Shown in pieces: positions 8,317 to 17,681 of a DNA stretch of 51,553 nucleotides. The notes beneath the pieces are model-generated. The model saw only the letters and a program-made list of their open reading frames with translations, did not search any database and was not told where the DNA came from. A program made the position numbers and the translations under genes. Source of the stretch: Bryobacterales bacterium (GTDB lineage Bacteria > Acidobacteriota > Terriglobia > Bryobacterales > Bryobacteraceae); assembly GCA_003162425.1 (NCBI GenBank), contig PMOK01000192.1:1-51553 (forward strand), written 5' to 3'. Each line of letters begins with the position of its first letter. The stretch's first letter is position 1.

Positions 8317-9466
8317 GAACCATTTCCTCTTTCAAATGCTTTTCCACCAGGGAAGCGGCCACCTCGAGCGGATCCTGGGGTCCCGCGAGCTTTCGAGCCA
8401 CCAGTTGAAGCTCACCGCGCATGGAGTTGCGCGCGGACTCGTCCCTGAGCAACGTCAATGCCTCGCTGGCCAAGCGAGCGGGAGTCATGTCGTTCTGCAT
8501 AAGCTCCGGAACGATACGGCGGCCAGCCACCAGGTTCACCATCGAATAGAACGGCACTTTTACCAGAAATCTGCCCATCAGCCAACTCAGCTTGTTCACG
8601 CGATAAAAGGTGACCATTGGGGTTCCCACCAGCGTCGCCTCAATGGTTACGGTGCCACTGGCGGCGAGCGCTACCTCCGCGCAGGCAAGGACGTCCCAGG
8701 TCTGCCCCTCAAGTACTTGGATGGACGCCTCGGAAATGCGTTCCTTAAAATTTGACCCTAGTAAATTCCCGTAAGGCACGGCCAGAATGAACTGTGGCGC
8801 CGGACCTTGGCTTTGCTGGCGGATTTGCCGCACGGCTTCAATCAAGATCGGCAGGTGGCGTTCGATTTCGCCTTTCCTGCTCCCTGGCAACAACGCGACT
8901 ACTGGCGCGGCATCGGGAATTCCATAGCGTCTTCGTAACTCTTCGCGGCCGGCCGACGGTTTCACTAGCCGGGTCAGCGGATGGCCAATATACCGGGCGT
9001 CGATGCCGTGCGGAGCAAAGAAATCCGGCTCGAACGGGAAAATGCAGAGCAATTGGTCGATGTTTTGCTTCATGGCGGGCAAACGGCCCTTCCGCCAGGC
9101 CCAAACCTGTGGCGCTACCAGATAGATCACCGGAATGCCAAGGCGCTTCAAATGCCTCGCCAGCCGCAGATGGAAATCCGGGCTGTCGGTCAGGATGGCG
9201 ATATCTGGGCGCTCCATTTCCGCGGCGTGGATCAGCTTCCGATACTCGCGATAAATGCGCGGGATATGCGTGATTACTTCTACCAGGCCCACTACGGCGA
9301 TGCTTCGCGCATCCACCACGGCGCGAACGCCCGCCCGCTGCATCCGTTGGCCCGCGCAGCCGAAAAACTCGAAGGCGGGATTGCGCCGGCGGAGAGCCTC
9401 CACCAGGCCGGCCGCATAGAGGTCGCCCGAAGCTTCGCCGGCGGAGATTAGCACTTTCTGCGGCAC
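8309..9466 (-). CDS. lpxB: Lipid-A-disaccharide synthase
   Basis: A 385-residue GT19 glycosyltransferase that joins UDP-diacylglucosamine and lipid X to form the lipid A disaccharide at the inner face of the inner membrane. Diagnostic segments are ISAGEASGDLYAAGL at the N-terminus, FGCAGQRM, DSPDFHLRLARHLK, YLVAPQVWAWRKGR, LLPGSRKGEI, and SGTVTIEATLVGTPMV near the C-terminus. The length matches the family. Translation probably starts at GTG (9466). It heads a minus-strand run with the M1-like protein (8-base overlap), the acyltransferase and the S9 peptidase. The usual lpxD/fabZ/lpxA neighbours are not here. It shows that the organism makes lipid A and has an outer membrane. Confidence 0.96.
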   Translation of the reverse strand: MPQKVLISAGEASGDLYAAGLVEALRRRNPAFEFFGCAGQRMQRAGVRAVVDARSIAVVGLVEVITHIPRIYREYRKLIHAAEMERPDIAILTDSPDFHLRLARHLKRLGIPVIYLVAPQVWAWRKGRLPAMKQNIDQLLCIFPFEPDFFAPHGIDARYIGHPLTRLVKPSAGREELRRRYGIPDAAPVVALLPGSRKGEIERHLPILIEAVRQIRQQSQGPAPQFILAVPYGNLLGSNFKERISEASIQVLEGQTWDVLACAEVALAASGTVTIEATLVGTPMVTFYRVNKLSWLMGRFLVKVPFYSMVNLVAGRRIVPELMQNDMTPARLASEALTLLRDESARNSMRGELQLVARKLAGPQDPLEVAASLVEKHLKEEMVHA

Positions 9467-9536
9467 TATAATTTAGTCTAACGCGGCGGGGAATGGAAGG
9501 CCGAGGTCGGCTACCCGAGTTGTTTATCATGGACCC

Positions 9537-10358
9537 ATGATTATGAACCGTTCCGCGCCTCCGGGTCCGATTGTTCCCACTTTGAGCTACGATGATGTGC
9601 CCAAGGCGATTGAATGGCTGTGCGGAGCCTTCGGGTTTAAAGAACGCCTGCGAACGCCTCCCGAAGCCGATGGCACCGTCCACCATACGCAATTAGCCGT
9701 TGGCGAGGGCTCTGTGATTTTAAGGGGTGTGCCCGTTGCGGAGCGGCGCGGGGCTGATTCGAAAGCGCAGGCGCAAGGTCATATGGTGTACGTCGAGGAC
9801 GTGGATACGCACTTCGAGCGCGCCAAAAAGTTTGGCGCAAAGATTGTGAACCCGCCCGCCACTCACATGTTCGGCGAGAGACAGTACTCCGCGGAGGATC
9901 TGGCCGGTTACCGCTGGGCGTTTTCTCAGTCGGTCGCTGATGTGAATCCCGAGGACTGGGGAGCGGAGGTGTCCGAGATCAAGAGCAAGTTGGAGCTGCT
10001 GCCGCGCCCGCGGCTGTGCTACCTGGAGATTCCCGCGGTGGACGTTCACCAATCGGCCGCGTTCTACGAAAAGGTGTTCGGCTGTAACATCCGGAACCGG
10101 GACAGTGCTCGTCCCAGCTTCGATCTCGGCAACGTAAGCGGCGCCTGGGTTACAGGCCGGCCCATCAGCCGCGAGCCGGGCCTGCTGCCCTACATCTGGG
10201 TGGACGGCATCGACGATGTATTGGCTCGCGCGGCCTCTTATGGTGGCGAAGTGGTGGACGCCGTGCATCACGATCAACCGGACAGCACATCCTGGATTGC
10301 GACGTTTCGCGACCCGGCCGGAAACCTGATCGGGTTGTATCAGGAAGCTCGGCGCTGA
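9537..10358 (+). CDS. VOC family protein with two glyoxalase-fold domains
   Basis: A 273-residue cytoplasmic protein with tandem vicinal-oxygen-chelate modules. The first (about 10-125) starts with PTLSYDDVPKAIEWLCGAFGF and ends with the AEDLAGYRWAFSQ strand. The second (about 155-270) begins CYLEIPAVDVHQSAAFYEKVFG and ends TFRDPAGNLIGLYQE, with Glu close to the C-terminus as in metal-binding members. The family includes glyoxalases, dioxygenases and resistance proteins, so the reaction cannot be named. ATG codons at 9537 and 9543 are both possible; no clear ribosome site separates them. It is divergent from lpxB across 70 bases. Confidence 0.85.
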   Translation: MIMNRSAPPGPIVPTLSYDDVPKAIEWLCGAFGFKERLRTPPEADGTVHHTQLAVGEGSVILRGVPVAERRGADSKAQAQGHMVYVEDVDTHFERAKKFGAKIVNPPATHMFGERQYSAEDLAGYRWAFSQSVADVNPEDWGAEVSEIKSKLELLPRPRLCYLEIPAVDVHQSAAFYEKVFGCNIRNRDSARPSFDLGNVSGAWVTGRPISREPGLLPYIWVDGIDDVLARAASYGGEVVDAVHHDQPDSTSWIATFRDPAGNLIGLYQEARR

Positions 10359-10404
10359 GTTTTTGTTGGCGCGTGCGCTACAATAAATATGAATAGCCCA
10401 CCAG

Positions 10405-11175
10405 ATGGCCGCGCAACCCGATCTTTCCAAACTCAGTGTCGGTCAGTTTGCGGAGCGTTTCCGCAGCGAAATGATTCCGCTCAGCAATACGTTCTCCTAT
10501 TTCTGCGCGTCGGTACCGCTTAGCGAGGAAGATCTCAAGGAGTATCTGGAAGAGCCCATAGCATCGCTGCCCCCGGCGATATCCAGCCTGCTCCCGAAAG
10601 TCTCCATCATGCTGGTGCCGTATCTGGAACGCGTGGATGGCAAGGAAAAAGGCAGGGAGCACCGCGACGAATTCGTTTGCACCGAGAAGCCGCCCGAGAA
10701 TCGCCTGTCCTTAGCCACGCAAGTGCAATTCGACAACGAAGAAGTGCTGCTGTTCGCGCTGAAAGATCAGGACGTTTCCGAATACCATTACCGCTTCTAC
10801 CATGTGCTGGCGGCGCTGGCAGGCAACTTGTGGACCGAGGAAACTCAGATACAGTATTGCACCGTGCTGCGCGAAGAACTGAACGCCGGCGTGCATGGCG
10901 AAGTGGACGAAGAGAGCTGGCATATGAAACAGGGGCTGCTGCGCCGCCAGACCAATGTCCGTAAGGAAACCAAGCTCTTTCGCGATTACGCGCGGCAATC
11001 GTTCATCGATACGTTGACGCTGTACCTGCACGGCATCTGCTGCGATATCGATGTGGAAACCGGCCCGCGGCAGTTGCCCAGCCGGCATCTGCGCAAGCGG
11101 CTTAACGTGTTGTTCGGGTTGTTTCCACCGCCCAACGGATACGCAGTGTTTCCGGAACATCAAAAGCAAGACTAG
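10405..11175 (+). CDS. Conserved hypothetical protein, 256 residues
   Basis: I do not recognise this family. The product is soluble, with no signal peptide or membrane segment. It has an acidic first half (LSEEDLKEYLEEP), then a mixed helical region with three Trp and Tyr/His clusters (EYHYRFYHVL), then a basic stretch RRQTNVRKETKLFRDYARQ. It ends with a Pro/Gly-rich tail. Coding is supported by consistent third-position G/C and a gene-sized intergenic space on both sides. It stops exactly where the family A palindrome begins (11175), which may end its transcript. It lies 149 bases before the ECF sigma gene; a functional link is only positional. Confidence 0.7.
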   Translation: MAAQPDLSKLSVGQFAERFRSEMIPLSNTFSYFCASVPLSEEDLKEYLEEPIASLPPAISSLLPKVSIMLVPYLERVDGKEKGREHRDEFVCTEKPPENRLSLATQVQFDNEEVLLFALKDQDVSEYHYRFYHVLAALAGNLWTEETQIQYCTVLREELNAGVHGEVDEESWHMKQGLLRRQTNVRKETKLFRDYARQSFIDTLTLYLHGICCDIDVETGPRQLPSRHLRKRLNVLFGLFPPPNGYAVFPEHQKQD

Positions 11176-11254
11176 GTCCCCTCACTTACGTGCGGGGCTA
11201 CAATTCAGCATTTGTAGCGCGAGTATTCCAGCCCCGCACGTGAGTAAGGGGACC
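11175..11254. repeat. Family A palindromic repeat, copy 1
   Basis: Two 25-base arms (11175-11199 and 11230-11254) pair with two mismatches around a 30-base centre. The arms begin with GGTCCCCT and end with GCGGGGCT. The left arm starts on the last base of the stop codon of the 10405-11175 gene. Two further copies are at 13849-13931 and 25870-25953. It could act as a transcript end or stabilising hairpin, but there is no T tract. Confidence 0.9.
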
Positions 11255-11324
11255 CTTTCACCGATCCGGTTTTACTAATCCTTACAACCGAACTAGTAAC
11301 GGCTTCGCCTTCGAGGACGTTCAA

Positions 11325-11924
11325 TTGATCATGGTGGCGGAGTATGCCCTGGATCGCGACACGGCCTTGATGCTGAAGGTTGCGAAGGACGACGCGCCGA
11401 GTTTCGATCTTTTGCTGGAACGGCATCGCGCCGGGGTTGTAAATCATCTGTACCGGCTGGTACGCAATCGCGCGATCGCGGAGGAATTGGCGCAGGACGT
11501 CTTCGTCCGCGTGTACCGCTTCCGCGCACGGTATCAGGCGGACGCGAAGTTCACCACCTGGCTATTTCGAATCACCACCAACATTGCGCTGAACTGGCGG
11601 CGCGATGCGTGGCGGGAATTGAGTCATGTGCGGCTCGACCAGGAAATCCGCGATGTGCGCAAGCGCGAGCTGTGGGATCACACTCCGCGCGCCGATGAGC
11701 TTTTGCTGGACGAACACCGGGCCAGGGAAGTCCGCGCCGCCATCGAAACTCTACCGCCGAAACAGCTCGCGGCGGTCCTGATGCATAAATTCGAGGGCAT
11801 GGAATATTCGCAGATCGCAGCCGTGCTCAACTGCAGCATGCCGGCGCTGAAGTCGATGCTGTTTCGCGCCTACGCTACCCTTCGTCAGCGGCTGGCTCAT
11901 TTTGCGCCGCAGCGGGCGGCCTAG
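11325..11924 (+). CDS. ECF-type RNA polymerase sigma factor
   Basis: About 199 residues. Region 2 contains HLYRLVRNRAIAEELAQDVFVRVYR and then FTTWLFRITTNIALNWRR, the -10-binding and core-binding helices. Region 4 carries LPPKQLAAVLMHKFEGMEYSQIAAVL, the -35-recognising helix-turn-helix. No sigma-3 domain is present, so it is a group 4 (ECF) factor controlling an unknown regulon. A GAGGA ribosome site at 11313-11317 is seven bases before TTG (11325) and thirteen before ATG (11331), so the start could be either. No anti-sigma gene lies next to it: the following gene is on the other strand and is secreted. It is convergent with that gene and shares the stop region. Confidence 0.92.
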   Translation: MIMVAEYALDRDTALMLKVAKDDAPSFDLLLERHRAGVVNHLYRLVRNRAIAEELAQDVFVRVYRFRARYQADAKFTTWLFRITTNIALNWRRDAWRELSHVRLDQEIRDVRKRELWDHTPRADELLLDEHRAREVRAAIETLPPKQLAAVLMHKFEGMEYSQIAAVLNCSMPALKSMLFRAYATLRQRLAHFAPQRAA

Positions 11925-12761
11925 CTACTTCCGCTTCCAGTCCGCGTAACTGCCCCGCTCATTTCGTGCAGCACGATTTCCTTGCTTTGTTGCGACAGAC
12001 CGGTGCGCGATTTGAAAACGCCCATGAAAGTGTTTTCGAGGAAGTAGTAGTCTTTGCCGGCTTCGATGGTGAGCGAAGCTATACGTGCCCGGTTTGTTCA
12101 CCGCAACCACTTTGTCGTTCGCGTGCAGCTTGTATTGGTTCCCATGCCCCGAGTCCCTCGCGGCCAGCGGAGGACATACCACCACGACTAGCGCCTTATC
12201 CGGCTTCAGCTCTGGAATGGGATGCTGCTTCTTGTCGTCACGGAGGGAGTGCTTGGATTGCAGATCCTTGAGCGCTCCTTTCTCGATTTTCGCGCCTTGC
12301 CGCGTCGGATACTCGGATACCTTGTCGCCAAAGACGGCCTTGACCTTGTCGATCACCAGGGGCGACGATTCCTTAGGAACTTCGAGAACCGTGTACGGGC
12401 CAGATTTTGGTTCGATATAGAACCAATAGTCGTTGACGTGCCTTGCCTGGATCATGGGGCCAGCGATGGCGCCGGCGAAGGGGGCAAGGTCGACCAACTC
12501 GCCGACCGCGCCGCCGCGCATGTGCGTGGCGACGTCAAAGACCACTTTGCGGACGTCGTCATAGGCAATCGTCACTTCCTTTTCGAACCCTTTCGCGATC
12601 AACCGGCGCGCGGTGTCGTCGAAAGTCAAATCAACGCTCTTGTCCACCAGTCGCCGGTCACGCTCGCTGCGATTGAAGCGGATCTTAACGCCCTTGACGA
12701 CGGTTTCCGCGCTAAGCGCAACCGCTAGCCCAATGGCTAGCATTGCAGCTTTCTTAAACAT
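11921..12761 (-). pseudogene. Secreted hypothetical protein, frameshifted near its C-terminus
   Basis: The frame from ATG 12761 encodes a signal peptide (MFKKAAMLAIGLAVALSAE), then a beta-rich domain with WFYIEPKSGPYTVLEVP, and a lipoprotein-like C-terminal domain ALVVVVCPPLAARDSG...NKPGTYSF. After NKPGTYSF the frame turns into an Arg/His-rich tail unlike a folded protein. Moving by one base at about 12074 gives LTIEAGKDYYFLENTFMGVFKSRTGL, which fits a DUF2846-like fold (short pieces quoted, split here as LTIEAGKDYYFLENT and FMGVFKSRTGL) and ends with TAG at 11921-11923. One extra base, or a sequencing error, explains the break. The last four bases overlap the sigma factor stop region. The function is unknown. 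Confidence 0.72.
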
Positions 12762-12780
12762 GGGTGCTTGGTCTCTGGCG

Positions 12781-13824
12781 TTAGCTTGCGGACGCGTGCT
12801 GCTTCCGGGCTTCCGCCAGAATACCGCGCATGTATTCGGCCGCCAGTTTTGCGTTCTTATCCACGAAGTCGAGGCCTACTGTCTGGCCATTAACGACCGG
12901 CAGCGGATGGCACAATTCAAAGCCCGCATACCCCTTGTATCCGATATCCAGGAGTCCGAGCATTTCCGCTAGCGCCTTCTCGTCGCCTTTAACGGTGATG
13001 CCGCTCGCGTCCCGATCGAACTCCCCGCCGTAGTGCCACAGGATTTGCAGTGCGCCGATTTCGTTCAACGCCTTCCGCACGGACGCTTCATCCAAAGTGT
13101 GCTCCAAGCGCGCGTCGAAGCACATTTTCAGATGCGGCGAGGCCACTTCTTTCACCATCCGCAGACTGTCGACGTAGCCTTTATTGATCACCGGAGGGTG
13201 GTTCTGCAGCGCCAGCACAATTCCGAAGTCGGCGGCCATTCTGGAAGCTTCCTCCAGGCCCTGGCGGCACCACACCCAGGTCTGTTCCGCGGTGAAATCC
13301 TGATGTTCAGCTTTCCACACCGTTTGTGCGATGTCGTAACGTCCGCCGCCCTCGGGCCGCAGCGTCACGCCCGGCCACGCCGCGAACACGCGCAGCACTT
13401 TCGCGCCTAGATCCGATGTCATGCGCATCAACTCGCGCGTATAAACCAATTGCGATTCGCGGTGTTCCGGCACGGGACTGCTGAAGTCGTTATTCCCGGC
13501 CACCGCATATATCTCCAGGCCCTGATCGGTGGCGCGTTTGCGCAATTCCAGGCAACGAGCCTTGGGCAAATCGAGCGGGTTGCCATGGGGACGCTTGCCA
13601 TCGATTTCCACGCCGTGATAGCCGAACTTCGCGGCGCGGTCGATCACCTGCTCCGTAGTGAGCGCATCGCCTCGATACCAAACGCCGCCGTAGGTGATGC
13701 TATAGAGTCCGATTTTGACATCGGCCGTCGGCGCCGACGCGCGGGCGAGATCCGCCGCCACGCCAGCCAGCGCCGCGGTTTGCACAAAGGTCCGCCGGCT
13801 GACCCCATTCTGATCTTTCGTCAT
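12781..13824 (-). CDS. Tat-exported sugar phosphate isomerase/epimerase-like protein (TIM barrel)
   Basis: A 347-residue xylose-isomerase-like TIM barrel. The N-terminus carries a twin-arginine signal (SRRTFVQTAALAGVAAD). Barrel strands carrying metal-type residues are visible: GYHGVEIDGKRPHGNP, LALQNHPP (His in a metal-site position), LKMCFDARLEHT, ILWHYGGEFD and GYAGFELCHPLP with the terminal Glu. Family members isomerise or epimerise sugars, or cleave inositol-type substrates; the substrate here is unknown. The start ATG 13824 has a GGAGGC site about eight bases upstream. The neighbour at 13934-14791 is a second member of the same superfamily, separated only by a family A repeat, so the two may act on related periplasmic sugars. 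Confidence 0.87.
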   Translation of the reverse strand: MTKDQNGVSRRTFVQTAALAGVAADLARASAPTADVKIGLYSITYGGVWYRGDALTTEQVIDRAAKFGYHGVEIDGKRPHGNPLDLPKARCLELRKRATDQGLEIYAVAGNNDFSSPVPEHRESQLVYTRELMRMTSDLGAKVLRVFAAWPGVTLRPEGGGRYDIAQTVWKAEHQDFTAEQTWVWCRQGLEEASRMAADFGIVLALQNHPPVINKGYVDSLRMVKEVASPHLKMCFDARLEHTLDEASVRKALNEIGALQILWHYGGEFDRDASGITVKGDEKALAEMLGLLDIGYKGYAGFELCHPLPVVNGQTVGLDFVDKNAKLAAEYMRGILAEARKQHASAS

Positions 13825-13848
13825 GATAAAGCCTCCACAATTGCAAGA

Positions 13849-13931
13849 GTCCCCGCGCTCACGCTTGGGGCTATAAATCCACCATTCGACCGGCGCGCTT
13901 GGCTTTTAGCCCCGCGCGTCAGCAAGGGGAC
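13849..13931. repeat. Family A palindromic repeat, copy 2
   Basis: The arms at 13849-13873 and 13907-13931 start GTCCCC and end GGGGCTA. They are less perfectly paired than copy 1 but have the same outer and inner ends. The copy lies between the two TIM-barrel genes, just after the stop of the upstream one (13934) and 25 bases before the start of the next (13824). A hairpin here could separate their expression levels. Confidence 0.88.
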
Positions 13932-13933
13932 AT

Positions 13934-14791
13934 TTACAACTTGCGCAAAAAGGGCACGCTGGTTTTGAGATCGTCCCCTTCCAACTCTACAAAGTAATTT
14001 TTCACGCCAGCTTTTTTCGCCGCTGCAAATAGTCTATTCCAATCCACCACGCCTTGCCCAAGCGCCACCTCTTTCTTCTGCTCCGGCGACCAGTCTTGCA
14101 GGTGGATGGAAATGAATCGCCCGGGGAACTTCTCGAAATAATCCGCCGCCTGATAACCGAGTGAAACCACGCTGACCTGGAACTGCATCTTGATCAACGT
14201 CGGGTCGAACGCGCCTAGGAGCTTATCGTAGATCAGCTCCCCACCCAGTTTGTGGAATTCGAAATCGTGATTGTGGAATCCCAATTGGATGCCGGCCGCT
14301 CGGGTACGTTCGCCGAGCTTGTTGGCTTCATCCGCCGCGCGCAGCCAATCCGCCATCTGCGCGTCTTTGGGGAGCCAGAACGTGGAAATGATCATCTGCT
14401 TTAGGCCCAGTTCCTTGGCGTAAGCCAGGCGTTCATCCAGATGAGGTTTCAATCCCGCGAAGGGGTAGTGGCAGCTCTCGCACCGGAGTCCCGCGGCCTG
14501 GATCTTCTCGCGCATTTCGGCACCGGGCATGCTCGCCAGCGGCCCAAAGCCGAGGTCCTTGTAATCGGGCGGCGAGCACATTTCGATATTCTGATAGCCC
14601 ATGGCCGCCAGGCCGCGCAGTGTTCCTTCGAAATCCTTTCCGATGGTTTGCCTTACCGGCCACGTCTGGCATCCGATGGGCAAGCCGAGCGGTGTGGCCG
14701 CGAGTTTTGGGGCGAAGCGCGCGGAGCCCGCGGCTGCCAGGCCGGCGATGGTGAATTGTCTTCTGGATATGTTTTTCACTGGGGGAAGCAT
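13934..14791 (-). CDS. Tat-exported sugar phosphate isomerase/epimerase-like protein (TIM barrel)
   Basis: A 285-residue TIM-barrel protein with a twin-arginine signal ([18 protein letters not shown]). Superfamily features include [72 protein letters not shown] and [11 protein letters not shown]. The set of Glu, His, Asp/Gln and Glu residues matches the metal ligands of xylose-isomerase-like proteins. Where related proteins have D in the MQLDV strand, this one reads MQFQV, so one ligand may be changed. It is the first of two adjacent members on this strand, likely co-transcribed with the 12781-13824 gene through a palindromic repeat. The substrate is not known. Confidence 0.87.
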   Translation of the reverse strand: MLPPVKNISRRQFTIAGLAAAGSARFAPKLAATPLGLPIGCQTWPVRQTIGKDFEGTLRGLAAMGYQNIEMCSPPDYKDLGFGPLASMPGAEMREKIQAAGLRCESCHYPFAGLKPHLDERLAYAKELGLKQMIISTFWLPKDAQMADWLRAADEANKLGERTRAAGIQLGFHNHDFEFHKLGGELIYDKLLGAFDPTLIKMQFQVSVVSLGYQAADYFEKFPGRFISIHLQDWSPEQKKEVALGQGVVDWNRLFAAAKKAGVKNYFVELEGDDLKTSVPFLRKL

Positions 14792-14875
14792 ATCAATTTT
14801 CGCCGGACCCCGGCGATCGGAGCCTGCCTATTGCTTTCCAATAGGAGCTGTGACATTCTGATATGGGTAGCCAAT

Positions 14876-17536
14876 ATGAGCCTTGGAAAAATGCGAGCCT
14901 CGCTAGCACGGCTGTGCGGATTATTCCAGAAGCACCGCCGCGAACGGGACCTTTCTGACGAGCTGGACAGCCACCTGGCCCTGCATATCGAAGAAAATAT
15001 CCGGCGCGGCATGACGCCGGATGAAGCCCGCCGCCAGGCTCTCCTCAAACTCGGCGGTATGGAACCGGCCAAGGAAATCTACCGCGACCGGCGCGGCGTG
15101 CCGCTGCTTGAAACAACGTGGCAAGATGTGCGCTACGCCGTGCGCGCGCTGCGCAAGAACCTGGCATTCACTTTGGTGGCCGTGGTCACCCTCGCCCTCG
15201 GCGTGGGCGCCAACACGGCCATCTTCAGCGTGGTGAAAGCGGTTTTGCTGAATCAACTGCCGTATCGGCAACCCGAGCGGCTGGTGGCTTTGGGCGAAGA
15301 CGATTCGGGTGAGAAGCGTCCGGAAACCATCGGCTACGCGACCGCCTACGATTGGCGAAGGCTCAATCATTCGTTCGAAAGCATGTCGCTCTATCGCGAT
15401 GCCGCCGCCGCTATCGTGGGACAAGGCGAGCCGGAGCTACTCACCGGGCTCCGTGTCAACTACGATTTCTTCGATACGTTGGGCATTCAGATGCATCTCG
15501 GCCGTACGTTTTTGCCGGAAGAAGATCGTCCGGATCGCCGCTTCGAGATCATTCTGAGCCACGGCCTCTGGATGCGCCGCTTCGGCGGCGATCCGAACGT
15601 GCTGGGACGCGTGATCCGCCTAAACGAATCGTCGTTCACTGTGGTGGGCGTGCTGCCGGCCGGCTTCCAGACTCTCGAAATCCCAGGCTCACCCGGGTAT
15701 CCCGAAATGTTTGAGCCGCTCGGTTATGACTTGTCGCAACCCTTTGCCTGCCGCGATTGCCAGCACCTGCATTTGATAGCCCGGATGAAACCCGGGATCA
15801 GCGCCGGCCAGGCGCATGCGGATCTGAAAACCATCATGGTGAATTTAGTGCGCCAGTATCCAGCGTCTTATCCATCCAACGCCACCGTCGCGTTCATGAC
15901 GTTGCAGACTTATTTGGTTGGCCGCGTGAGTGCCGCTTTGTGGGTGCTTCTGGGAGCCGTAGGCTTCGTATTACTGATGGCTTGCGCCAACGTTGCGAAT
16001 CTGATGCTGGCCCGCGCCACACGGCGCACCAAGGAGATTGCGTTGCGCGCGGCCTTGGGCGCCGGACGCACCAGGATTGTTCGTCAGCTCATTACCGAAA
16101 GCCTGGTTCTCGCGCTCGCAGGCGGATTGGCCGGAATTGCGCTGGCTTGGATGGGAACCGGCGCGTTGGCTTCGCTTGGCCCGAAAGAAATTCCCCGCGT
16201 GAGTGAGATCCGGATGGACACCGCCGTGTTGCTGTTCGGGCTGGCCGCAAGCTTGATCACCGGAGTGTTGTTCGGATTGGCGCCGGCGTTGCGCTCCTCG
16301 CGCGTCGACCTCAACGATGCCCTCAAGGACTTCGGCAAGAGCACCGAAAGCCGGTCGCGGTTCGGTTTGCGCAATGTGCTGGTGGCCGCCGAGCTAGCCA
16401 TTGCATTCGTCTTGGTAGTGGGCGCCGGGCTGCTCGGAAGAAGTTTCTTGAACCTGATGAACATCGATGCCGGCTATGATCCGCACAACGTTCTCACACT
16501 CGGCACCTTCGCTTATGGTGCGCGCTATGAAAAACCTGAGGCCGAGCTGGCTTACGACAAGCAGGCCATGGATCGGCTGCGTCAAACGCCGGGGGTTGAA
16601 AGCGTCGCGATGGCCAGCAATCTTCCGCTACTCAGCTTCGATCGTGACGGATTTCATGTTCGGGAACGTGCCACCAATCCGTCGGAAGATCCGGCCGCGG
16701 ATACGTATTCCGTATCGCCTGATTATTTCCGCGTTATGAAAATTCCCCTCAAGCGCGGGCGGATGTTCACGGGCCAGGACGGCCCAAACTCGCCGAAGGT
16801 GGCTGTGATCAGCGAGAATTGCGCGCGCAAGATGTTCCCGAACCAAGATCCGATCGGCAAGGAGATCCAGTTGGGCGGCCGGAATGATTCGAAGCCCTGG
16901 ACCACTATTGTGGGCGTGGTTGGCGATATCCGGCAGTACGGACTCGACAAAGCTCCGGACATGGAGGCTTACATTGCGCAGGCGCAAAATATGTCGTACC
17001 TGTTCTCCATGGTCGCGCGCACCAGCATTGACCCGCGCAACTTGGAAGGAGCCGCGCGCGCCGCATTTCTCGCGGCCGATCCTACCCTTCCGGTCTTTCG
17101 TGTTCAACCGCTAGAGAGCTATGTTGCATCTTCCTTGGCCCAAAGAAAATTCACACTGGCTCTGCTCGGCATGTTCGGAGGTTTGGCGCTGGTGCTTGCA
17201 GCGGTCGGCATCTACGGCCTGATTTCGTATTCCGTCACGTTGCGCACGCGCGAGGTCGGCATCCGCATGGCATTCGGCGCCGAGCGTAGTGACGTGTTGG
17301 CCATGGTGCTGCGCCAAGGTCTGGCGCTGATCGGCATCGGCTTGGCGGTTGGTTTCGCGGCGTCGCTAGCTTTAACACGTCTACTCACCACGCTGCTGTT
17401 CGAAGTGCGCCCCACCGATCTGGCGACGTCAGCGCTGGTAGCGTTGTTGCTAGCCACAGTTGCTCTGGCAGCCAGTTATCTGCCCGCGCGCCGCGCCGCC
17501 AGCGTGGACCCGATGATCGCCTTGAGATACGAGTAG
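14876..17536 (+). CDS. ADOP-family ABC transporter permease (MacB/FtsX-like)
   Basis: An 886-residue membrane protein. It begins with the acidobacterial prefix domain ([20 protein letters not shown], then [17 protein letters not shown]). A MacB-type periplasmic core domain follows, and two FtsX transmembrane blocks: one around residues 365-510 with [19 protein letters not shown], and one at the C-terminus with [19 protein letters not shown] and [17 protein letters not shown]. Such permeases occur in large numbers in Acidobacteriota, without an ATPase gene beside them, as is the case here. They probably form mechanotransmission or export complexes; the substrate is unknown. The open frame extends upstream to 14441, but that part overlaps a minus-strand gene, so I start at ATG 14876, directly before the prefix domain. 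Confidence 0.92.
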   Translation: MSLGKMRASLARLCGLFQKHRRERDLSDELDSHLALHIEENIRRGMTPDEARRQALLKLGGMEPAKEIYRDRRGVPLLETTWQDVRYAVRALRKNLAFTLVAVVTLALGVGANTAIFSVVKAVLLNQLPYRQPERLVALGEDDSGEKRPETIGYATAYDWRRLNHSFESMSLYRDAAAAIVGQGEPELLTGLRVNYDFFDTLGIQMHLGRTFLPEEDRPDRRFEIILSHGLWMRRFGGDPNVLGRVIRLNESSFTVVGVLPAGFQTLEIPGSPGYPEMFEPLGYDLSQPFACRDCQHLHLIARMKPGISAGQAHADLKTIMVNLVRQYPASYPSNATVAFMTLQTYLVGRVSAALWVLLGAVGFVLLMACANVANLMLARATRRTKEIALRAALGAGRTRIVRQLITESLVLALAGGLAGIALAWMGTGALASLGPKEIPRVSEIRMDTAVLLFGLAASLITGVLFGLAPALRSSRVDLNDALKDFGKSTESRSRFGLRNVLVAAELAIAFVLVVGAGLLGRSFLNLMNIDAGYDPHNVLTLGTFAYGARYEKPEAELAYDKQAMDRLRQTPGVESVAMASNLPLLSFDRDGFHVRERATNPSEDPAADTYSVSPDYFRVMKIPLKRGRMFTGQDGPNSPKVAVISENCARKMFPNQDPIGKEIQLGGRNDSKPWTTIVGVVGDIRQYGLDKAPDMEAYIAQAQNMSYLFSMVARTSIDPRNLEGAARAAFLAADPTLPVFRVQPLESYVASSLAQRKFTLALLGMFGGLALVLAAVGIYGLISYSVTLRTREVGIRMAFGAERSDVLAMVLRQGLALIGIGLAVGFAASLALTRLLTTLLFEVRPTDLATSALVALLLATVALAASYLPARRAASVDPMIALRYE

Positions 17537-17576
17537 CGCTCCACATAATTTGAGCTCGTTTTCCAACGCGCACTCC

Positions 17577-17646
17577 GAGCCGCGACCGGTAGGAAGCGCT
17601 ACCACGAACCCTCGTTACGCTTCCTTCCGGTCGCGGCTCTGTTTTT
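17577..17646 (+). terminator. Long-stem hairpin with T run after the permease gene (family B-like)
   Basis: Arms at 17577-17598 and 17618-17639 (GAGCCGCGACCGG...; 22 bases, one mismatch) flank a 19-base loop and are followed by TGTTTTTGG. Stem plus T run fits an intrinsic terminator for the permease on the plus strand. The CCGCGACCG core is related to the family B repeats at 20011-20081 and 27917-27986. Confidence 0.7.
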
Positions 17647-17681
17647 GGGTATGCTAAGCTGGCAAAGAAAAGGCGAAGATC

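Noticed and set aside
14441..14875. In-frame upstream extension of the permease gene
   Set aside because: It overlaps a well-supported minus-strand TIM-barrel gene and encodes no known domain; the acidobacterial prefix begins just after ATG 14876.
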